From Turritopsis dohrnii (Eukaryota; Cnidaria; Hydrozoa; Anthoathecata; Oceaniidae): a stretch of DNA of 64,000 bases. This document shows, one piece after another, positions 32,053 to 42,500 of the stretch. The position numbers and the translations under genes are program-made. Where the stretch lies: the NCBI GenBank assembly GCA_027922465.2, contig BQMF02000792.1, forward strand, positions 1 through 64,000, in the 5' to 3' direction. The notes below the pieces were generated by a model. It saw only the letters and a program-made list of their open reading frames with translations. It made no database searches and had not been told where the DNA came from. Within the stretch, counting starts at the first letter, position 1. The number at the start of each line of letters is the position of its first letter.

Positions 32053-33255
32053 TTAGATAATTTCTAGAACTTTATTAGCAATACTGTATTCCTCGTCAGT
32101 GGGAATCACAAGAACTTTTTTCGGAGAAGATTCCTTTGAGATTTCAACAATTGTTTTAACATTTCTAATTCTACTGTTGAATTGTTCATCTAAAACAAAC
32201 CCGAAGTTTTCACAGCTACGTAGACATAATGATCTTAATAGTGGCCAATTTTCACCAAGACCAGCTGTAAATACTATAGCATCAGTATCGCCTCCTAAAT
32301 TCCAGTGGTATGCCCCTATGTACTTGCGAATCCTGTGCACAATCGCACCAACAGCATCTTTGGATTTCTTGTCACCATCATCGTAAGCATCTTCTAAATC
32401 CCGTCCATCCTTATGTCCACTCAAAGCGTACCAGCCGCTCTTATTCACTAATAAATCTTCGATTTCTTCAACACGCATTCGCTTGGCTAAGTGAAACACA
32501 ACACTTGGGTCAAGGTCACCACATCTGGTGGCCATAATCAACCCTTCGAGTGGTGTCATCCCCATAGATGTGTCGATGCTTACTCCATCCTTTATGCAGG
32601 CAATACTTGATCCTGCCCCGAGATGGCAGGTGATCAAATTCAGTGAATCCAAAGGTACCTTTAAAAAATCTGCAGCTCTTCTAGCAACATACTCGTGACT
32701 GATACCATGAAATCCATATTTCCGAACACCATGTCTCTCATACAGTTCGGTAGGAAGCCCATACAACCATGCATGTTTTGGCATGGTGGTGTGAAAGGAA
32801 GTGTCAAATACTGCAATTTGTTGAACAGATTGCGGAAATATGTTAAAAGCTGTATCAATTCCAAGTAGATTAGCTGGATTGTGTAACGGCGCAAAAGGAA
32901 TTGCATTTCGGATTGCATCAACAACATCTTCATTTATTATTTGTGCTTCAGTGATTGTGGAACCACCATGTACAACTCGATGACCCACAGCGCAAATACT
33001 ATCATGAGAGTGATCAGGTAGAAGTGATAAAGTAAGTTTGAGTGCATCTTCATGAGTGTGAAGAGACGTTTCCTGAAATTCAAATTTTTTCTTATTCCCA
33101 TCACCTTCGTAATAATGCTTCACACGTTGTGCGTCCAAACCAATCTTTTCAATTATACCAGCTGCCACAACATGTTTGATAGAACTGTGTAGAGCATTGA
33201 ACAAGGCATATTTCAAGGATGATGACCCAGCATTTATTGTTAATATTTGCTTCAT
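32053..33255 (-). CDS. ackA: Acetate kinase, intronless
   Basis: A full-length 400-aa acetate kinase (ATP + acetate to ADP + acetyl phosphate, ASKHA fold). Motifs: TINAGSSSLKYALF at the N-terminus (N7), GHRVVHGG (R93), LHNPANLLGI, AVFDTSFHTTMP (D151, catalytic), KYGFHGISHEYV (H183), HLGAGSSIACI, DTSMGMTPLEGL, TRCGDLDPS (R244), FTAGLGENWPLLR and the C-terminal PTDEE. All residues needed for catalysis in the archaeal and bacterial enzymes have a counterpart. The gene has no intron. A consensus 3' splice site (CATTTTTCAG) abuts the ATG, and the flanks are eukaryotic genes on the same strand, so it is not a bacterial contig. The enzyme is typical of bacteria and sporadic in protists, algae and fungi; in an animal it suggests horizontal transfer. 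No pta or xfp partner gene is present in the window. Confidence 0.96.
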   Translation of the reverse strand: MKQILTINAGSSSLKYALFNALHSSIKHVVAAGIIEKIGLDAQRVKHYYEGDGNKKKFEFQETSLHTHEDALKLTLSLLPDHSHDSICAVGHRVVHGGSTITEAQIINEDVVDAIRNAIPFAPLHNPANLLGIDTAFNIFPQSVQQIAVFDTSFHTTMPKHAWLYGLPTELYERHGVRKYGFHGISHEYVARRAADFLKVPLDSLNLITCHLGAGSSIACIKDGVSIDTSMGMTPLEGLIMATRCGDLDPSVVFHLAKRMRVEEIEDLLVNKSGWYALSGHKDGRDLEDAYDDGDKKSKDAVGAIVHRIRKYIGAYHWNLGGDTDAIVFTAGLGENWPLLRSLCLRSCENFGFVLDEQFNSRIRNVKTIVEISKESSPKKVLVIPTDEEYSIANKVLEII

Positions 33256-33764
33256 CTGAAAAATGAACTAGTAGAAGGAAACATCTTTATAACCATGAGA
33301 AATTGAGAGAAATAAGATAGTCGGTTGAGTCCAGTCCACTTCCTTCCAAGTCCATAGAGTAGTTATTTTTTGAATTGATCTTACCTTACGATTTCAAGAG
33401 TCAAGACTGAAGTTAAAAACACAATCAAATCCGATGTGATTTTTCAAACACTCACAAAAAATCCTCATAACAATACTAACACCAAAAGTGACGTCACACC
33501 ATCACAGTTTAATACACTAGGTGGAGTGACGTCACAGCCACTGCGGTGGAAAATGGGTTCAATGCAAAAGACATAAAAAATATATAAAATATGAAAATGT
33601 TACCAAAAAAAGATTTTTATACAAAAAGCGTATAATCAAAATAGTGTCAAGAGATGTATAAAAGACACAAGAGATACATTTTACAATATCCACTCAGACA
33701 AAAAAATGGATAAACATAAAAGTTTATAAAAGATTAAAAGAACGTTGTCAACATTTTATTTTGA
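33256..33764 (-). other. Short intergenic region with 3' splice site and poly(A) signal
   Basis: About 500 bp separates two genes on the same strand. An AATAAA (33755-33760, minus strand) lies 5 bases past the stop of the upstream gene. A pyrimidine-rich tract and AG (TTCATTTTTCAG) lie immediately before the ATG of acetate kinase. This arrangement would suit trans-splicing of a downstream cistron or a 5' non-coding exon. No other gene fits here. Confidence 0.55.
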
Positions 33765-35822
33765 CTATTTATATGTTTTGGTTAATTCTGAAAACTCTTC
33801 TTTAGTCAGTTCAGCTTTCAGTTCAGGCCTTCCTAAAACTAAGTCGATTGCTCTTTGTTTGATAGTGGCACCAGGGTTAAATTTTATAATATTATGTATT
33901 TCATCAAAAACTGGTTTGTCCAGTAAGTATGCGATGACTTGACAGACAATATACGCACAATCCAAACTTACATGCAATAGGTAAAACATAAAGCCACGCC
34001 AAGTAAATATATCAAACACTGCATTCTTGAGTAACGAGCCAGTCACTGCTTTAGCCTGCTTTGTTGGTTTTCCAAGAACAACCATTAATAGCTGAATAAA
34101 TTGGATTGCGTCAACATCATCACACCATAATAAAGGAGGGTCCTTCCATACTTTAGCCACAAATTCATAAATTTCATTGCAATGTTTTTTGTGGGTGGCG
34201 GCTGACCAACACAGAACTGTAAAGAAATCTTTGTTCTGCATATAATCTACGTGACATTCACGTTCCGACAACCTCATAATGTCTGGATGCAAAGTTAACA
34301 CAACATTAAAAACACCTAAGGCAACAGCACTGCTCTCAGTCACCTTAAGGCTATCTTCACTAAGGTATACGTCAAGTAGTTTTAAAATGTCTTGAATTGT
34401 AACACTTTCTTGCGTTTGCAGGTTGTTAAGACAAAGATATTGTCGAGAGATTTCCTTCAAGTCATCACCATCATTAAAAGAAAGTTTGTGTAAAAATTCA
34501 GACTTCTTAAACAAAACTTGAACAGGGATGTGGTAAGAGTAAAAGTCCTTTTCTCCATTTGAATCGATCAACAGACCAACCAACGACATAACAAGAAAAT
34601 GGTACTTACAAGCACGAGAGAAAACACTCAAAGATTCAACTTGTTCCAAGATTGTGTTATCAAACAAGATAGGTAATTTCTGATTATTGTCAATATAGTC
34701 ATAAAGTGACGTAGAAAGATTAAGTTGGATACTTTTCAGACACTTCAGCGTATTAAGTATATCACCAGCTGAACAATGATCAATCATGTTATTTGTTCTT
34801 ACGAAGTAGTTATTGATGCAATTATCACTGTAAAATTGGATAAGCATATCCAAAAGACCATATATTTTTTCAACTGTCGATAAAGTCTTCACATAATGTT
34901 CCCCAAAAGCTTCAAGATACCAAAACAAAGCGGTTTTTAAATGGTAAGAGGCAAATACGTCAACATCAAACATCTCCATTTTAAATTTAATTACTAATTT
35001 CAAAATGCAATACGCAAATTTCAAATCTTCCTCCATTGATTTTATAAGAGTTAATTCAGCAAGGGAAAACGAAAGTCGCCATTCTTTTCCAGGTATAGTA
35101 GTGTTGTGTGAATCTACAGGAACAACATGGCATCCTTTAGATACAATGCTTTGAATAAGTTGAATTGACGGCCACGATCCTAATCTAGGTCTATTTATCC
35201 ATTCTTTTGCTTGAGATGGCCAGAAGTCGCACTTTATGGTAAAAACCCAATCAATGCTTACTCTTATAGAACCTATAGTATGTTCTTGAAATGATGGCCC
35301 ATGAACATTACCCTCTAATGATTGCATTTGTCCCAAAGCATCTGTAAGATCATAAGATTTCCTTGACTCCTCAATGAACTTGAAGTTCTCAAGGAAATTT
35401 ACAGACTCCGTACTTTCTTTGCAGCTTCCAACAGAGATAAACGAAAGACACACATATCCATCATGAGTACCACGCCTCATATGAAGAAAAGTTGAGTTTT
35501 TTGTAGTTTCATGTTCTGTAACTTTGCATAAGTTTTCAGAAGGTACTGTCTCTTGCACATGTTCAAGTACCACATATTCTTTTCGTACAATCATAAAGTC
35601 TGCATCAGTGTTTACCATATTATTACTCTCTTCATCTATGTGTGACAGAAATAGCTGCTCAAAACCACTACCAGCAGGCATCACCTCAATTGTTCCATAC
35701 TGATCTAATCGTGATTTTGCTGCTTCTACAAATGTATTGAGCTGATTTGTAACATCTCCTTTAAACAATTTAAAGAATGAAACCAATTCCAAAGCTAGCG
35801 ACAATTGAAAATTCGTCTTCAT
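33765..35822 (-). CDS. Mab-21/cGAS-like nucleotidyltransferase (cGLR), intronless
   Basis: A 685-aa single-exon protein of the Mab-21/cGAS-like family. The nucleotidyltransferase motifs are GS at residues 51-52 (MPAGSGFEQLF), DxD at 73 and 75 (NTDADFMIV) and a third acid at 191 (VSIDWVF). The Mab-21 signature follows at about 201-280: WPSQAKEWINRPRLGSWPS, KGCHVVPVDS, EWRLSFSLAEL, YCILKLVIKF. About 340 further helical residues form a C-terminal extension of unknown role. Family members make cyclic di- or trinucleotides when bound to dsRNA or other ligands and so trigger STING-type immunity, but others (MAB21L) have lost catalysis. The intact triad favours an active enzyme; this is inference. 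A 3' splice site (CATAATCAG) ends one base before the ATG, and AATAAA lies 5 bases past the stop. Confidence 0.88.
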   Translation of the reverse strand: MKTNFQLSLALELVSFFKLFKGDVTNQLNTFVEAAKSRLDQYGTIEVMPAGSGFEQLFLSHIDEESNNMVNTDADFMIVRKEYVVLEHVQETVPSENLCKVTEHETTKNSTFLHMRRGTHDGYVCLSFISVGSCKESTESVNFLENFKFIEESRKSYDLTDALGQMQSLEGNVHGPSFQEHTIGSIRVSIDWVFTIKCDFWPSQAKEWINRPRLGSWPSIQLIQSIVSKGCHVVPVDSHNTTIPGKEWRLSFSLAELTLIKSMEEDLKFAYCILKLVIKFKMEMFDVDVFASYHLKTALFWYLEAFGEHYVKTLSTVEKIYGLLDMLIQFYSDNCINNYFVRTNNMIDHCSAGDILNTLKCLKSIQLNLSTSLYDYIDNNQKLPILFDNTILEQVESLSVFSRACKYHFLVMSLVGLLIDSNGEKDFYSYHIPVQVLFKKSEFLHKLSFNDGDDLKEISRQYLCLNNLQTQESVTIQDILKLLDVYLSEDSLKVTESSAVALGVFNVVLTLHPDIMRLSERECHVDYMQNKDFFTVLCWSAATHKKHCNEIYEFVAKVWKDPPLLWCDDVDAIQFIQLLMVVLGKPTKQAKAVTGSLLKNAVFDIFTWRGFMFYLLHVSLDCAYIVCQVIAYLLDKPVFDEIHNIIKFNPGATIKQRAIDLVLGRPELKAELTKEEFSELTKTYK

Positions 35823-36574
35823 TCTGATTATGAAAAACCAAATCTAAAATGACAAATACATCACTTTGTATTAAAGAATATTCTACTCCTGGAGTAACTA
35901 AAAGGGGTGCAGGTGGTTCTCAAAATGCCTCGTTAAGAGGTTATCCTTCAAATCAAGAATAACAAAAAAACAAGATAAATTCATGTTCGTAAAACAGATA
36001 ATTTAATCTATTAACTGATAAAGATAAAAAATATAAAGTAGTTCAGAATGCTTGCAAGAAGCAAACTATTGACTAAGCTGATCATAGTATCCCTTAACGT
36101 GAGACTGGAAAAATAAGTACTGATAAATTAGTCCATTGCTTTTGTTGGAGGAGGAGCTAAGTTTGAAAAGTTGGTATATATAACTTTGATGACATAGTTT
36201 CTCAGCCTGATGATTTCAATTTCTTTTTGACCAGAAATATTTCAATCTACTATGGTTCTATTTTCATAAAATAATTACAAAAAAGTAGGATGTTTGATTA
36301 TATATAACTGAAGTTATCCATTCTATATTATAATATTTTCAGATGGTTATGCACTTCATCATCTAAAATGATTTAACAAAACACTGAGTGGAAAACTTCA
36401 AAAAACACAACGTCCCACATATCACGAGAAAGCTTTTTCATTATCATTACAAAATGATGTTATAATGTTTCGGTGGTACCATCTAGAATAATCCCTTTTA
36501 ATAAAACATTTTCCAAAAATAACACAATAAAATTTATATACAAAAAATTCATAAAATATTATATTATTTAGGCA
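35823..36574. other. Intergenic stretch between the cGAS-like gene and HYLS1
   Basis: No gene recognised. It contains the upstream region of the cGAS-like gene and the 3' flank of HYLS1 and is AT-rich. Confidence 0.4.
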
Positions 36575-39500
36575 TTACACTTTTGCCAGGGCACTTCGAA
36601 CTTGCCAACGTAATGTTTGTCTCTTCTTTTCCGTGGGTACCACATATTTGTTTTTTGTGAAGTGATGCCGGGGTTTCTAAAATTAAAAAAAAAACATATA
36701 AAAAATGCATTTAGCAAACATGAAAAGTTTTACTCAGAAAAGATTTAATGCCGAAAACATACCTCAAAAACTTCAGAATTTATCATTTGTTCCTAGAAAA
36801 AAATTGTAATGTTTAACTAATGAGAAATAAAAGTATACTTTTAACCGATATACAAAATTTAATGTCACTATTTTCTGTGGCATTTTTGAGTCAAGAAACG
36901 TTAAATGTCACTTTGCTAATGCACAATGAATCAATTCCTGTGTCCAAAATGAAATTTGCAATAACTTGTTTAACAAGTTTCTCTTCAGCATTTCATAATT
37001 CTCTCTAGTTTCTGGGACATTTCATTTTTAAGATGTTAAATTTGCTTTATGCAGTGCATAAAACAAATCTATATATTAATAGCCGATTCTCTGTCTGTCT
37101 GTTTGTTTGTTTGTTTGTAAGTCACGCAAAATGGTAGATTGAGTTGTGAGCGAAATTATTTCTTTTTTTATGTGCGACGTGAGTTCGAAGCAAATACATT
37201 GCAACCCCAATCGAACATGACTTTTTTTGGCTGTTGAACTAATAGGATTAACGTTTTGTTTTTATCATTATTGTTAGTTTTATATTCCACGTTGACTTGG
37301 CTTTGAAAACAATACATCAACTTAATACAAAGAAACTAACTGATTAAACATTTTGGACAAAAAGCAGCAGTGGCAGAACGTGGCAGCATGTTCGGTTTGC
37401 CAGTGTTGTGTCCTAACGCTTGCCTGACTGTCTGAGACGGGTGAACTTTTTTTCGAGCAATCAAAATGTTTAAAAACCGATAGGTAAAAAAAAGAGAATC
37501 ATGAAACAAAATATATATATATATTTTTTCGCTTTTGTCTTAATAGTTGTCTTAATTTCTTTTAATCGATTTCTTTTAATCTATTTTAATCTCATCGAAC
37601 GTTTTTTATTCACTTCATTCATTTAGCACGTGCATTTTTCTCTCCTCCCGTGTGATCTTTTTAAGAAGAGAAACCATTTACCCCTTACGTTTGATAGCAC
37701 CCATGTAAGAGCGCGTAAAACAAAAGCTAATAATAAGTTGAAAAAGTTTTTTCTCTCTGCGTTTTGAGTGCATTGTTAAACTGATATTTGATTGGTTTAA
37801 AATCGTAAAGAAAAACCATGTGAAGTTCACGTTCGGAATGCATTGTGAAAAGCAAGAAAGTCTGCTGACATTTTAAATGCGACCGCGACAATAAACGGCT
37901 GAGTTAAGAACATGCAAGATTTGAAAGACCAGGAACGTATTTCTCTTCACGTGCAAACGAGCTTTATTTAGCGATAAAGCCAGCAGTAAAGGAAGTCTTA
38001 TCGCTGGTTTTAAGTGCAATAATTTGGAGCAGGTGGTGATACAACGCAGGCTGAACATGGGCGGCGAGCGACGCCGCCTTGGCGGCTAGTCTATATATTA
38101 ATAGCCGATTCTCCGTCTGTTTGTTTGTTTGTTTGTAAGCCACGCAAAATGGTAGATTGAGTTGTGAGCGAAATTATTTCTTTTTTTGAGTGCGACGTGA
38201 GTTCGAAGCAAATACATTGCAACCCCAATCGAACGTGACTTTTTTTTTGGCTGATGAACTAATAGGAATAACGTTTTGTTTTTATTATTACTGTTAGTTT
38301 TATATTCCACGTTGACTTGCCTTTGAAAACAATACATCAACTAAATACAAAGACACTAACTGATTAAACATTTTGGACAAAAAGCAGCAGTGGCAGAACG
38401 TGGCAGCATGTGCGGTTTGCCAGTGTATCCTAAAGCTTGCCTGACTGTCTGAGACGGGTGAAGTTTTTATCGAGCAATCAAAATGTTTAAAAACCGATAG
38501 GTAAAAAAAGAGTATCATGAAACAAAATATTTTTTTGCTTTTGTCTCAATAGTTGTCTTAATTTCTTTTAATCAATTTGTTTTAATCTATTTTAATCTGA
38601 TCGAACGTTTTTTATTCACTTCATTCATTTAGCACGTGCATTTTTTTCTCCTCCTGTGTGATCTTTTTAAGAGAAACCATTTTTTCACCTACTTCTGACA
38701 GCACCCATGTTAGAGCGCATAAAACAAAAGCTAATAATAAGTTGAAAAGTTTTTTCTCTCTGCGTTTTGAGTGTATTGTTAAACTGATATTTGATTGGTT
38801 TAAAATCGTAAAGAAAAACCACGTGAAGTTCACGTTCGGAATGCATCGTGTAAAGCAAGTCTGCTGACATTTTAAATGCGACCGCGACAATAAACGGCTG
38901 AGTTAAGAACATGCAAGATTTGAAACACCAGGAACGTATTTCTTTTCACGTGCAAACGAGCTTTATTTAGCGATAAAGCCAGCAGTAAAGGAAGTCTTAT
39001 CGCTGGTTTTAAGTGCAATAATTTGGAGCAGGTGGTGATACAACGCAGGCTGAACATGGGCGTTCAACATCTATTTCCTGAGGTATTTTTGGGCCAACCA
39101 AAATATGTCACTTTTTTAATGCACAATGAATTGAAAGGAATCCTGCACCTAAAATGATATTTACAAATATGATAGAGCTCAATAACTTGTTTAACAAGTT
39201 TCTCTTCAGCATTTCATAATTCTCTTTAGTTTCTGAGACTTTTAATTTTTAAGATTTTAAACTTGCTTTGCATGTCCATGATGTAACAAGATAGTAGCTA
39301 ACACTTCTCATCACAATAACTATGGAGTAAGAAGAATAGAAGAATGGAGTGATGGTATTCAGTAATTCAGAAGTTATAAACATAGTGGCCAGTGGTTTTT
39401 AAATGAAACATTTCAATAACATTTTAAGAACATATCAAAATATCATTTGTAGTGAATATCTGAGCCACTAAAAAAGAGCAACTTAAAATTCAAGAACAAT

Positions 39501-42500
39501 TCAAGGAATTCAAGAATCACTGCCCACCCTGTATAAACATCAACAAAATACTATCTTATTACATTATAATTATGCATTGCATAATTGATGATTTTGAAAT
39601 TGAAATATCTACCCAAGGAAAAAAATATCCAAAAACTATAATAAATTTCATAAACTTTCATAAACAACTTTTTGAGTTCTACTGCCATCCATCAAAAAAT
39701 ATTGTTTTGGACACAGGAATCGCTTTAAAGAAAACAAACAAAATAACACATTACTTTCGCGAAAATATCCGATAAATGTATGAGTAAACTCACTCTGACA
39801 TTCCATCGAAGTGATGATCGTTTTGATTCTCCAGGTACTTTATTTACTTTCCACTCTTCTTTAAACTGATGAAACCTGTGATATGAAAACTCAAAAATTC
39901 AAACTGATACAAAAACGTAATCAAGAACACAAGATGCTCATGAAAAATAAACAAACTTTGGTTTGTTTCAAAAACGGAAAACAAATATACCTTGATACAG
40001 GATCACATTTTCGCAACCTTTTCGTGTGTGGATGTGACGTTGATGGTCGGATGAAAGCAGGCAAAGCTGAAGCTGCAGTTTCGGCCTCTGTATATTTTCT
40101 GAAGTATCTACTCGATGAGGCTTTGCTACTTTCTGAGAGGTCATTGGAGCTATTGTATCTTTCTTTTTGCAAAGGCATATTTCTCAGACGGTCTTCAAGA
40201 TCAGTGATGTCTGAAATTATACTTTCATTATCTGTGAAAGTCTCATCAAAAATGTGTGTTTGACCATTTTTCTTTCTAAAAATTACCAAAACCATAACAC
40301 AAAACCATAACTATTACCACTTAACAAAATAGCCATGTAACTAATTATTGTACAAAATTATTTTTTATCATAATACCTTGCAACTTTACGCTGAACATTT
40401 GAACCTGAATGTTCTTTCTGCTCTATCCAGCTATTGTACCTTGGTTGATAGGTCACAGTATCAGATTCAGAGAATGACGCAGCAGTTGATGATAAAAGTT
40501 CAGAACTTTCTGGAGGATTGTGGCAGTCTACATTTTCTTTATCATATGATACTTGACGTAACTTCCTATACTCCTAAAAACAAATATACCTGTCAGTAAA
40601 ACACAATTGCCTGTTCAGTTTCATTATGTCACCTATCAGATATCAGTACCTTTTCCTTAAAGAATGCGACAGGGTGGTGGCGTTGTTGTTTTGAAACATC
40701 TTGGAAAGGCCGTCTGTTTTCAAAGTACTGTGAATCCTCACTGTCAGATGCTCCTACAAGATATATTATAATCAGCTCAAATCATTTAATCATTTAATCA
40801 TTGCGGATGGTTAACCATGGTAATGCGGAGGGAGGTTGCTTTAAGATCTTAAAGGAGAATTAACACCAAAATATTTTTGCTAAAATCTTTCCTTTTCATC
40901 TATGAATCAAAAAACAACAATGAAAATTTCCAAAAATTTCTCAAGAGCTCTATTTTAAGGTTTTATTTAATTTTCTCAAAAAAACTTTCAACACAGGCAT
41001 TCTGAATTCTAATGCAAAGCTCAGATGTCTCTTCTAGCTCTTCTTCTCTCTTGCGTTTTGATATTTTTTCTCTTTTGAACAAAAACACAGATATCGACAG
41101 GCATTTGATAGTAGAGGCTGGACATCAGATTTTTCTGATTCGGTTGAGCTGAATGTTCGGCTGACTTTTCAATTTCCCATTGATACCGACAATGGTGCTT
41201 GTATTGACTTGTTCATGTTTTAACACGACTACTTTATTTAAAAGCTGCAAGATGGAAAAACAGTGCATAGTAAAGCCGCATTCACATTAAAGTAAATTTT
41301 ACTCTTACGGACCAAAATCCATTCATTCTCTGCTGCTTAAGGATCCGTAAGCTTCTTACGTTAAGTAAAATTTACTTTAATGTGAGCACATACCTACTTA
41401 AGCCGTAAAGTCTTAAGGCCTACTTAAGACGTTAAGTATGGTTTTCAAAAGATCAAAACTTTTTGATCTTTGAAAATGTACTTGAGAGTACGTAAGGAGA
41501 GAAGAAAAATATTACGTCATGGTGTTCGAATCAACAAAATTTGTTCAAAATTTTTGAAAACGTTCCATTTTCTGTTGATACGTTTGTGTGGAAGTTATTT
41601 GATTTTTGTTCAAATTCAAAAATGGCGGTCAATGATTATAACAGTAATTGCAATTTTTTTCTTACTCAAAAAAAGAAAGCCTATCATGTTTTTTCGCCAT
41701 CAAAAATATTATTTTGTATGCCCCAAGGTCACTTCGACATTGATTTAATTTTTTAACCCAGATTCTTGTATTTTGTAGAATTTTTTGTCGTCTCCGCCTT
41801 CTTCTTTTCATTAATATCAATGCCAATGAAAGAAAACGTCTTTCATTTATAGCAGCCATCTTGAAAAAGAAACTACATAAGACACCACTCCTTTTACTTA
41901 CATGAGAACACTCTCTTACGGAGCATTTTATCTTAAGTGTGCCGTAAGGTCCATAACTCCGTAGGCTCCGTAAGAAAAATCACTTAACAGCTGAAGTGGA
42001 ATCTACTTAAATGTGAATGCTGCTTAAACGATCTTCATCATTGAAAAGAAATATTCAGAAGGAAGTGTTTACAATTTTTCAAAATTTCTGTTTACTTCAT
42101 CATGATAGTGAGCACTTTTATTCACCTGTTTGACTAAACTTATATGAAATCTTTTCCCCTTCTCGTTTGCTTCTGTGTTGCTTATTGTTGCATCCATGAG
42201 CCATTGTAGATTACAATTAAACCAAAGATATCAGAAATGAAACAACATGAAGCAACAAAGAAGAATTAACAACTTTGAGTGAACACATGTCTCTGATTAA
42301 CTTTTGAAAAGAGTAGTCTGTTTGTTTGTTTGTTTGTTTGCTTATTTAAACAGGACAAATCCTCAGTTGTACAAAACACTGCTATCATGGATGTCCTGTA
42401 AAAATTAAAATATGATATAATTACATTATTATATGGAAAATTAAAGGTGTAAATAAACTATATATATATACATGGCCACAACTTCACAAAAATCAATATG

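Noticed and set aside
32053..33255. Acetate kinase as bacterial contamination
   Set aside because: It is embedded between spliced animal genes with similar base composition and has a eukaryotic splice acceptor at its start, so contamination is unlikely from sequence alone.
37873..38058. 61-codon frame repeated identically in both Helitron units
   Set aside because: Identity follows from the duplication; it has no homology I recognise and lies near the element end on the opposite strand.
38621..38912. Overlapping 75-89 codon frames inside Helitron unit 2
   Set aside because: They are not conserved as frames in unit 1 and have no recognisable domain.
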